Source: Armatimonadota bacterium (GTDB lineage Bacteria; Armatimonadota; SYMT01). From it: a stretch of DNA of 6,111 nt. A program made the translations under genes and the position numbers. The DNA is taken from the NCBI GenBank assembly GCA_020696885.1, contig JAJFMS010000236.1:1-6111 (forward strand). Reading direction: 5' to 3'. The notes beneath the pieces were generated by a model that saw nothing but the letters and a program-made list of their open reading frames with translations, had not been told where the DNA came from and searched no databases. Below, piece after piece: positions 1-5,064 of the stretch (positions are counted from its first letter, which is position 1; each line of letters starts with the position of its first letter).

Positions 1-34
1 GGTATGCTTCCATTGGTCCGGCGAGCTTTTATGT

Positions 35-64
35 TTGAGGCGCGCTCGAGTCGGAGAATATCTG
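35..64 (+). promoter_or_regulatory. Weak candidate promoter for the CBM48 gene
   Basis: TTGAGG at 35-40 could serve as a -35 box, with AATATC (57-62) or TATCTG (59-64) as a -10 box, giving spacers of 16 or 18 bases. The match to the sigma-70 consensus is partial, and it rests only on position upstream of the 136 start and local AT content. Low confidence. Confidence 0.2.
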
Positions 65-124
65 AGTTGTGCCTTTTCGCGCCCCGAGGCACGACAACTC
101 ACCCGACCACGCACGAGTGGTGAG
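64..124 (+). promoter_or_regulatory. Two potential hairpins in the 5' leader
   Basis: GAGTTGTGCC (64-73) can pair with GGCACGACAACTC (88-100), about 10 base pairs with a 3-base bulge on the right arm. Directly after it, CTCACC (98-103) is a perfect inverted repeat of GGTGAG (119-124). The two stems share bases 98-100, so they would compete. The second stem's right arm includes part of the GAGAG purine tract that is the only Shine-Dalgarno-like sequence before the ATG at 136. That geometry would allow translation control, but nothing shows that it happens. Confidence 0.25.
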
Positions 125-135
125 AGATCACAACC

Positions 136-420
136 ATGGCAAGCACAAACGGAAAGAAGCGAGTTACGTTCACGCTGGAAGCCCCCACCGCCACTGAAGT
201 CTACGTCTGCGGCAGCTTCAACGATTGGAACCTCGAGAAGACGCCCCTCAAGGGCGACGGCGCCGGCAAGTGGAAGGCGCAGGTAATGCTGCCTCCCGGC
301 ACCTACGAGTACCGCCTGCGGGTGGACGGCGCCTGGGTGGACGATCCGGCCGCCGACGCGCACGTGGCTAATCCCTTCGGGGGCGTGAACTGCGTCCGCG
401 AGGTTCGCGCCGCGGCGTAA
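136..420 (+). CDS. Stand-alone CBM48 / AMPK-beta-type glycogen-binding protein
   Basis: This 94-residue protein is almost entirely one early-set (immunoglobulin-like) carbohydrate-binding domain of the CBM48/isoamylase N-terminal type. After a short polar N-terminus, residues 9-91 show the family pattern: a beta strand (RVTFTLEAP), then VYVCGSFNDWN with Trp31, the Leu-Lys-Gly turn, Trp46, PPGTYEYRLRVDG (residues 53-65), Trp67, a DDP turn (69-71) and the closing NPFGGVNCVREV (79-90). In AMPK-beta and branching enzymes the two conserved tryptophans contact alpha-glucan. No catalytic domain, signal peptide or membrane segment is present, so a cytoplasmic glucan-binding or regulatory protein is inferred. 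The ATG at 136 fits the domain boundary, although the upstream purine tract (GAGAG at 122-126) is only a modest ribosome-binding site. The last 53 bases overlap the 3' end of the gene on the opposite strand. Family assignment is firm; ligand and role are unknown. Confidence 0.93.
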   Translation: MASTNGKKRVTFTLEAPTATEVYVCGSFNDWNLEKTPLKGDGAGKWKAQVMLPPGTYEYRLRVDGAWVDDPAADAHVANPFGGVNCVREVRAAA

Positions 421-1417
421 ACTCCGGGTCCTCTGGGTCCCGTTCCTCAGTTTCCGGGTCGCCGTGGCCTCTCGTGGTCACGGCGACTTCCCGCCGGTCT
501 CGACCTGGCCCTTCGAGCCCGCTCCAGCGGAGGAACTCGAACTCGGTGAACCGCTTGAACTCCGCCTTGTTCCGCGCCAGCAGCCCATCGATCTGGTTGC
601 CGCGCAGGCGGGCGGTGAGCAGGTTCTCGGTGAGCGTCCCGCGCGGGTCCGGGCCCAACCGCAGCAGGTTGAAGAACGTGGGCGTGGCCAGGATCACGCC
701 CTTCGGCCCATAGAGCCGCGCGCGAAAGGCCCGCCGCTCCTCGGCTCGCAGCGGCTGCCAGGACGCGGACCGCACGTTCTCGCGCTTCCCCCGTGCCGCA
801 CGGCCCAGGTGCGCGGCCACGTGATCCCGGCTGAAGACCGGGTAGGCGTTCGCCGTGGACAGCTTCTTCCGCGCGGCGGCCTTAGCGCGCCACTGCCGGA
901 AGTCACTCCACGCTTCCACCCCCTTCGGCTGCAGGTCCGGCCGGATCTGGTAGAACGCGGTCGCCTGCGCGTTGCAGGTGTCCACCGCCACGGACACGTC
1001 GCTGCCCGCCAGGCCTTCGTCCAGCAGCGTCCGCATCAGCCACGGGTAGTTCGCCACCTCCGCGCGCTGGAGGTCCGGCGAGTAGGTGACCAGCCCGGCG
1101 CCGTAGCCGGAATGGGTGTGCAGCGACAGCAGGATCGGTCGCCGATCGCGGCGCGCCGCTTCGATGTCGTCCGCGTGATCCGAAAGCCACTGCGGAAAGT
1201 CCGAGAGGATCCCGCCGGCGGCCAGGCGGTCGTCTTCCTGGCCCCATTGCTCGTCCGGCTGGTCCGAGAAAAGGTCCGGGCTGCGGAAGGAGAGGACGTA
1301 GGCGTCGCGCCAGTGGGGATGCACCTGCTCCGCACGCCCGCCGACCCGGGCGGCCGCACTCACCGCGCCCAGCAGCACCGCCGCCGCCACGCCCGCCATT
1401 ACTCGCAGCCTGTTCAT
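368..1417 (-). CDS. Exported protein of unknown family, possible caspase-like (clan CD) fold
   Basis: The protein has 349 residues from the ATG at 1417. I do not recognise a named family. Residues 1-23 look like a signal peptide: Arg3 and Arg5, a hydrophobic core (VMAGVAAAVLLGAV) and an Ala-rich end, so export is likely. The central part resembles a clan CD cysteine-peptidase fold. A hydrophobic strand leads to HTHSGYG (His100, His102). A helix follows, then the strand VSVAVDTCNA places Cys148 46 residues after His102. Later VILAT (241-245) and RGTLTENLL (259-267) recall the strand and GxFT helix near the end of caspase-like domains. His102 is followed by Ser rather than the usual Gly, so activity is uncertain. 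From about residue 302 the tail is highly charged, rich in Arg, Glu, Asp and Pro. GGGGAG lies 4 bases before the ATG; a GTG four codons upstream (1429) overlaps that site and is less likely. The gene is convergent with the CBM48 gene. Confidence 0.75.
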   Translation of the reverse strand: MNRLRVMAGVAAAVLLGAVSAAARVGGRAEQVHPHWRDAYVLSFRSPDLFSDQPDEQWGQEDDRLAAGGILSDFPQWLSDHADDIEAARRDRRPILLSLHTHSGYGAGLVTYSPDLQRAEVANYPWLMRTLLDEGLAGSDVSVAVDTCNAQATAFYQIRPDLQPKGVEAWSDFRQWRAKAAARKKLSTANAYPVFSRDHVAAHLGRAARGKRENVRSASWQPLRAEERRAFRARLYGPKGVILATPTFFNLLRLGPDPRGTLTENLLTARLRGNQIDGLLARNKAEFKRFTEFEFLRWSGLEGPGRDRREVAVTTRGHGDPETEERDPEDPEFTPRREPRGRSSRPRRD

Positions 1418-1652
1418 CGAGCTCCCCACTCCGTTGTCCGTGTGCTAACAACTCGCACCACGGCAGCCGGTTCTACCCGCAAGTGACCCGTCTCCAACCG
1501 GCCTCGTTCCCGCGGTTCGTGAGCGGTGGGGGAAACCGGATCTACCGGGCGGAAAGGAGCCGGCTGGCGTGACGGCCAAACGTTCGAGTAGGTCGATCCT
1601 GGAACTTTCGATGGCGCGACGCTCCAGGCACGGCGGGCTCGGGGAAGGTGCT
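1418..1652. promoter_or_regulatory. Divergent intergenic region with candidate promoter elements
   Basis: This gap separates two divergently transcribed genes and should hold both promoters. For the minus-strand gene, a weak pair is TTGGAG (complement of 1492-1497) and TAGAAC (complement of 1470-1475) with a 16-base spacer. A short inverted repeat, GTTGT (1433-1437) and ACAAC (1448-1452), lies between that pair and the minus-strand start, where an operator would sit. For the plus-strand gene no convincing promoter is visible. A perfect Shine-Dalgarno-like AAAGGAG lies at 1553-1559, before an alternative GTG start. All of these are low-confidence readings. Confidence 0.3.
1553..1559 (+). promoter_or_regulatory. 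Strong Shine-Dalgarno sequence before an alternative GTG start
   Basis: AAAGGAG is followed by nine bases and then GTG at 1569, in frame with the Tudor-like protein. It matches the anti-Shine-Dalgarno better than the GGGGAAGG before the preferred ATG at 1653. It is therefore the main argument for the longer 246-residue product. Against it, the extra 28 residues are Arg/Ser-rich, show no domain, and have lower third-position GC (about 68% by hand count against about 88% in the next 40 codons). Confidence 0.4.
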
Positions 1653-2309
1653 ATGTCGCTGCGGCTGTTGACGGAAGAAGAGTTGGGGGAAACACTCCAG
1701 CGCGCGCGGGAGATCTCCGCGCAGGACACCGGCCAGAAGCTGCCCGATGCGGACCTGACCGCGTACCTCCAGGCCGGCGAGGAGATGGGCATCCCGCAGG
1801 AAGCGCTGCTCCTGGCGCTCCGGGAGCGGCAGTTGGTGGCGCACGCAGAGCTAGCGGTCGGCGAGCTGGCCTTCGCGCCATCGGCGGACGGCCACTGGTA
1901 TCCCGCCGAGATCCTACGGTTCACCGAGCACACCGCGTCCGTCCGTTTCGTAAACGGCAGCGAGCACACCTGCGCCCGGGTGGACCTCCGGCCTCTAGCG
2001 CTGCTCCCGGGCCAGAAGCTGCAGGCGGACATCAAAGACTGGGGCTGGTGGCCGGCGATCGTGGAGCGGTACGATCCGGAGAAGCGCCGGGTACACGTGC
2101 TGCATGATGACTGGATGGGCGGCAAGGAGGCGGTGCCCCTTCACCGGCTCCGGCTCACCCCGAAGACCGCTGCTCCGGCTTCGACCAAAGCTTCTCCTGC
2201 TCTGAAGCAGGCGCTCCTCCGCTGTGCGGTGCTGGCGGGGGGTGTGGGACTGGCGGCTGGGGTGCTGCTGGACCGGCTGCTGCCGATGTTGCTGCCGTTC
2301 CTGCGTTAG
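1653..2309 (+). CDS. Membrane-anchored protein with tandem Tudor/Agenet-like domains
   Basis: The protein has 218 residues. Residues 5-61 form a helical module (LLTEEELGETLQRA, then EEMGIPQEALLLALRER) like the N-terminal helical segments of many uncharacterised bacterial proteins. Residues 69-115 and 119-168 read as two consecutive small SH3-like barrels of the Tudor/Agenet type. Each opens with a short strand, then an aromatic segment with Pro-Ala (WYPAEIL; GWWPAIVERYD), a strand (SVRFVNG; VHVLHDDW) and a closing Leu-Arg strand. After a Pro/Ala/Ser/Thr/Lys linker, residues 187-206 form one hydrophobic segment near the C-terminus, so a tail-anchored cytoplasmic protein is inferred. The ATG at 1653 is preferred: GGGGAAGG lies 4 bases before it and codons after it are far richer in GC at position three than the 28 codons before it. 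A GTG at 1569, behind AAAGGAG, would give 246 residues. Ligand and role are unknown; eukaryotic relatives bind methylated Lys or Arg. Confidence 0.8.
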   Translation: MSLRLLTEEELGETLQRAREISAQDTGQKLPDADLTAYLQAGEEMGIPQEALLLALRERQLVAHAELAVGELAFAPSADGHWYPAEILRFTEHTASVRFVNGSEHTCARVDLRPLALLPGQKLQADIKDWGWWPAIVERYDPEKRRVHVLHDDWMGGKEAVPLHRLRLTPKTAAPASTKASPALKQALLRCAVLAGGVGLAAGVLLDRLLPMLLPFLR

Positions 2310-2311
2310 CC

Positions 2312-2514
2312 CGGATTCTTCACCACAAAGACACGAAGGCACAAAGATGAGAGACGAAAGGAAGCCGCCTCTTTGCGTGTGTTTGAGAAGTAGGCTACGT
2401 TCCGTGCCTACAGCAGTGACAGAGGCTCAGAGGAAGGCTAGTTCTGGGCTCTGACAGCCCCATTTTTGCGTGAACTACTCTTAGGGTCCTCGTGTCTTTG
2501 TGATGAAGAATCCG
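2312..2514. repeat. Inverted-repeat element with 25-base terminal arms
   Basis: The left arm at 2312-2336 (CGGATTCTTCACCACAAAGA then CACGA) and the right arm at 2490-2514 are reverse complements at 24 of 25 positions; the one difference is C at 2323 opposite A at 2503. The intervening 153 bases hold no gene. They are poorer in GC than the flanking genes and contain purine-rich CAGAGGCTCAGAGGAAGG-like stretches and a central hairpin. No obvious target-site duplication flanks the arms. The structure resembles a MITE or a large palindromic intergenic repeat, and similar CACAAAGACACGA-containing sequences are, from memory, dispersed in intergenic regions of Acidobacteria-like and Gemmatimonadota-like genomes. 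The left arm starts 2 bases after the upstream stop codon, so in RNA the arms could also help terminate transcription from both convergent units. Confidence 0.75.
2390..2411. repeat. Central hairpin inside the inverted-repeat element
   Basis: GTAGGC (2390-2395) pairs with GCCTAC (2406-2411). After one unpaired T (2396), ACG (2397-2399) pairs with CGT (2403-2405), leaving a TTC loop. The result is nine base pairs with one bulge. It lies about 12 bases from the midpoint of the surrounding element, so the whole element could fold into a long stem with a structured tip. Confidence 0.5.
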
Positions 2515-2603
2515 ATTCGTTCCAAACCCACAGGCTGATAGCGGCCCGCTGGATCGCGGGACTCCTGCAGTCGGCCGGTAGCGCTTCCTGGTGCACGTAG
2601 GCG
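2515..2603. other. Remainder of the convergent intergenic gap, with a short GC stem
   Basis: This gap follows the TPR gene on the minus strand. CCCGC (2545-2549) and GCGGG (2556-2560) form a 5-base-pair stem with a 6-base loop. No T-tract follows on either strand, so it is at best a poor intrinsic terminator. I see nothing else here. Confidence 0.3.
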
Positions 2604-3761
2604 TCAGAAGTAGACTTCTTCGCGTTGGAAGAGGACGCGGGTGAGCAGGAGCTGGTAGACCCCGGCAAGGGCCTCGCCGTCGTGGACGAAGGTTTCCGTC
2701 TCGGAGATGCGCCAGGGGTTTCCGTCGAGCGCGTCCTGGAGCTCCGCTACGAACCAGCGCGCCTGGTCTTCGTCTTCCGCCAGGATCACGTAGGGCCGGA
2801 AGTAGACTTCGCCGCCGCAGTCCACCTCCACCACGAGGCGGAAGCCCTGGCAGCGGCCGCGGAGCCCGTGGAGCTCTCGCAGGGTGGCGAGCGCGGAGTC
2901 CACGCCGTGCGCCGAGGGTGCGCCGGGCATCTTCAACGTCTGGAGCGCCAGCTCTCGCGCGGCTTCGGTGTCGCCCTGCCGGAAGGCGATGTCCGCCAGG
3001 AGGGCCGTGGCCAACCGCTCGCCGCCGGGCATCGTGCCGATCTCTTCGATGCGAGCCTGCGCCACCGGCCAGCGGCCGGAATCGACCGCGAGGTTCACCA
3101 GCAGCAGCAGCGTCTGCAGTGACCGCCGATCCAGCCCGCGCGCACGCAGTGCCAGCCGCTCCGCGTTCTCCGGGTCGCCCTGGCGCACGCAAAGCTGGGC
3201 CCACTGGTAGTAGACCGTCGCGTTGTCCGGGGAAAAGAGACAGGCCTTCTGGTACGCTTCGTCCGCGGCGTCGAGGTCGCCCCGTTCCAGCTCCGCGCGG
3301 CCGATGTGGAGGTATAGCTCCGTGTCGGAGACTTCGCGCTCGGGGCACTGGAGGGCGCGCCGGAAGGAGCGCAGGGCCTCGGCGTAATCGCCGGCGTCCA
3401 ACTGGCAGGTGCCCAGGCGATAGGGGATGCAGCGGGCTTCCGGGGCGATGGCGGCGGCGGTGCGGAGCCAGCGGCACGCCTCTTTCAGCTCGCCCGCGCG
3501 ATGCAAGGCGACCCCCCAGTTGAGGCGGCTGCGCCAGTTGCGGCCATCCAGCTTGATCGCCTTCCGGTAGAACTCGCCCGCCTTCTTGAGCTGCCCGTCC
3601 GCGTCCCAGCAGCTTGCCAGGCCGTCCCACGCGGGGGCGAACCGGGGCGCTTCCATCACGATCAGCTCGAAATCGCGGCGTGCGTTGTCGATCTCGCCGC
3701 GAGCGAGCGCGGCGGCCGCGGAGAGGTAGCGAGCGCAGAGTTCTTCTTCGACGTCGATCAT
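2604..3761 (-). CDS. Cytoplasmic TPR-repeat protein with an unrecognised C-terminal module
   Basis: The protein has 385 residues. From about residue 8 to 290 it is a run of tetratricopeptide-type helical pairs. Clear units lie near 8-43, 44-77, 78-110, 111-140, 147-180 (YLHIGRAELERGDLDAADEA) and 181-214 (YYQWAQLCVRQGDPENAERL), and weaker units continue to about 290 (LLADIAFRQGDTEAARELAL). Residues 306-385 form a different module, predicted alpha/beta, with VYFRPYVILAEDEDQARWFV and an aromatic C-terminal end; I cannot name it. No signal peptide or membrane segment is visible. TPR superhelices bind peptides or proteins, so an adaptor role is likely. The start codon lies one base beyond the stop of the inactive M16 gene, which implies translational coupling and a functional link with the peptidase pair. 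Only a weak GGCGG/GGAC purine stretch precedes the start. Confidence 0.88.
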   Translation of the reverse strand: MIDVEEELCARYLSAAAALARGEIDNARRDFELIVMEAPRFAPAWDGLASCWDADGQLKKAGEFYRKAIKLDGRNWRSRLNWGVALHRAGELKEACRWLRTAAAIAPEARCIPYRLGTCQLDAGDYAEALRSFRRALQCPEREVSDTELYLHIGRAELERGDLDAADEAYQKACLFSPDNATVYYQWAQLCVRQGDPENAERLALRARGLDRRSLQTLLLLVNLAVDSGRWPVAQARIEEIGTMPGGERLATALLADIAFRQGDTEAARELALQTLKMPGAPSAHGVDSALATLRELHGLRGRCQGFRLVVEVDCGGEVYFRPYVILAEDEDQARWFVAELQDALDGNPWRISETETFVHDGEALAGVYQLLLTRVLFQREEVYF

Positions 3762-3762
3762 G

Positions 3763-5037
3763 TTACTGTCCGCCGCCTAGTTCGCCGGAAGCGTCTACCG
3801 GGCCTGCTGCCGCAATCGAGAAGCGTGCGGGGTCCAGGTGCGTCCGCGCCGCTTCCCGGAGCGACTCCCGCGTCTCCGCCCGGATGTACCCGGGATACCG
3901 GTCCAGGTAGTCCAGCCCCAGGCCATAATACTCCGCATTGAGGAGGTAACCGGCCACGCCGTCGCTGGTCTCCATCCGCAGCGGCAGCGAGCCGATGAGG
4001 TAGTCGCACGCGTCGGCGAACTCCGTCTCGGTGACCAGCTCTTCGCGGATCCGCTCGACCTCGCCCCGGATCGCCCGGATGGTGCGGTCCACGTTCGCCG
4101 GCGCCACGCCGGCGTGCGACGTCCACTCGCCGGCCCAGATACGGCTGTTGACCTGGGAGTAGACGTAGTACGCCATCCCGTGCTTCTCCCGGACCTCTTC
4201 GCCCAGGCGGCCCATCAAGCCCAGGCTTCCCAGGATCAGGTTTACCATCGAGAGGGCGTAGTAGTCCGGATGGCGCCGGGGAACAGCCGGGCCGGTGATC
4301 ACCAGATCCACCTGCGACTTGTGCGGCATCGACACCGCGGCTCGCTGCGGCTTGCCGGAGGGGGTTACGGAGAAGTCGGGCATCGGCGGCGCGGCCGTAC
4401 GTCCCGAGAACCAGGAGCCCGTGCAGCCTCGCACCACGTCCGGATCGACGGCCCCAGCCACCGCGATACGCAGCTCATCCGCGCCGTAATAGGTGGCGTG
4501 GAACGCCCGGAAGTCCGCTGGCCCGAAGCGGTCGACCGTTTCGGCGCGGCCCAGCGCCGGACGGCCGTAGGGGTGGTCGGCGGGATAGAGCATCCGCTGG
4601 GCACGGAGATCGGACTGGGCGCGGGTGCTGTCTTCCAACTCCCGGAACTGCGTGTGGATCTCCTCGCGGGTCTTCTCGATCTCGCGCTCCGCGAACTCCG
4701 GGAACTGCAGCACCTCCCCGAGGAGGTCCAGCACCGCGCCCTGGTCTCGCGCCAGGCACTTGGCGGAGAAGCCGGCCTCCTCCGAGCTCCCCCATACGTT
4801 GAAGCTGGCGCCGAGGTCCTCGATGGCCGCCGCGATCTCCTGGGCGCCTCGCTGCGTGGAGCCGCGGCGCAGGAGCCGGGCCGCAAACCCCGCCAGGCCG
4901 GCCTGTTCGGGGGTCTCCCGGGCGGCTCCGGCCGGGAAGGTGCCGCGGATGGAGACGGTGCTGGCGCCCTCGCTCCGGCTCCAGAGAAACACCGCGCCGT
5001 TATCGAGAATCTCGCGGTGGGGAGAGAGGCGGCTCAT
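3763..5037 (-). CDS. M16 (pitrilysin/insulinase) family protein, inactive subunit
   Basis: The 424-residue length is typical of a two-domain M16B subunit. Residues 8-64 follow the family start (REILDNGAVFLW, then a TFPAGAARETPEQAGLAGF segment). Where active members carry HXXEH after Gly-Leu-Ala, this protein has Gly50, Ala53 and Arg54, so the zinc ligands and catalytic Glu are gone. The first domain continues with HPYGRPALG (155-163) and YYGADELRIAVAGAVD (183-198). The second domain keeps GRLGEEVREKHGMAYYV (276-292), whose Arg and Tyr290 match the Arg/Tyr pair with which non-catalytic M16B partners bind the substrate C-terminus. With the upstream gene it should form a heterodimer comparable to mitochondrial processing peptidase or the Sphingomonas M16B pair. 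No signal peptide is seen, so it is probably cytoplasmic. The start lies 27 bases after the upstream stop codon, with no clear Shine-Dalgarno sequence. Confidence 0.92.
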   Translation of the reverse strand: MSRLSPHREILDNGAVFLWSRSEGASTVSIRGTFPAGAARETPEQAGLAGFAARLLRRGSTQRGAQEIAAAIEDLGASFNVWGSSEEAGFSAKCLARDQGAVLDLLGEVLQFPEFAEREIEKTREEIHTQFRELEDSTRAQSDLRAQRMLYPADHPYGRPALGRAETVDRFGPADFRAFHATYYGADELRIAVAGAVDPDVVRGCTGSWFSGRTAAPPMPDFSVTPSGKPQRAAVSMPHKSQVDLVITGPAVPRRHPDYYALSMVNLILGSLGLMGRLGEEVREKHGMAYYVYSQVNSRIWAGEWTSHAGVAPANVDRTIRAIRGEVERIREELVTETEFADACDYLIGSLPLRMETSDGVAGYLLNAEYYGLGLDYLDRYPGYIRAETRESLREAARTHLDPARFSIAAAGPVDASGELGGGQ

Positions 5038-5064
5038 GGGTGGCTTAACTCGGAATGCGGATGG

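Larger units (their letters stand above)
1..135 (+). other. Non-coding leader upstream of the CBM48 gene
   Basis: I see no supported gene in this stretch. It contains a weak promoter-like pair and two potential hairpins just before the CBM48 start codon, listed separately. The stretch is visibly less GC-rich than the genes at several places (for example GAGCTTTTATGTTTGAGG and AGAATATCTGAG), as expected for a regulatory region. Confidence 0.5.

Noticed and set aside
35..286. Plus-strand frame starting in the leader and overlapping the CBM48 gene
   Set aside because: Arg/Ser/Pro-rich, no ribosome-binding site, and overlaps an unmistakable CBM48 domain in another frame.
464..1486. Long open frame on the plus strand (340 codons) opposite the exported protein
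   Set aside because: Its translation is a low-complexity Arg/Pro/Val/Gln/His mix with no domain or start context, typical of antisense to a GC-rich gene. The minus-strand frame has a signal peptide, a ribosome-binding site and ordered strand/helix patterns.
1445..2125. Minus-strand open frame (226 codons) opposite the Tudor-like gene
   Set aside because: Ser/Arg/Pro-rich translation without recognisable motifs, antisense to a gene with clear domains.
2312..2514. CRISPR repeat or insertion sequence
   Set aside because: There are only two arms, in inverted orientation, with no spacer periodicity and no transposase frame between them.
2545..2560. CCCGC/GCGGG stem as an intrinsic terminator for the minus-strand operon
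   Set aside because: The stem is only five base pairs and no T-tract follows it on either strand.
2395..3630. Long open frame on the minus strand (411 codons) overlapping the TPR gene
   Set aside because: It is an Arg/Gly/Pro-rich shifted frame of the TPR gene and runs into the inverted-repeat element; the TPR frame has clear repeat periodicity.
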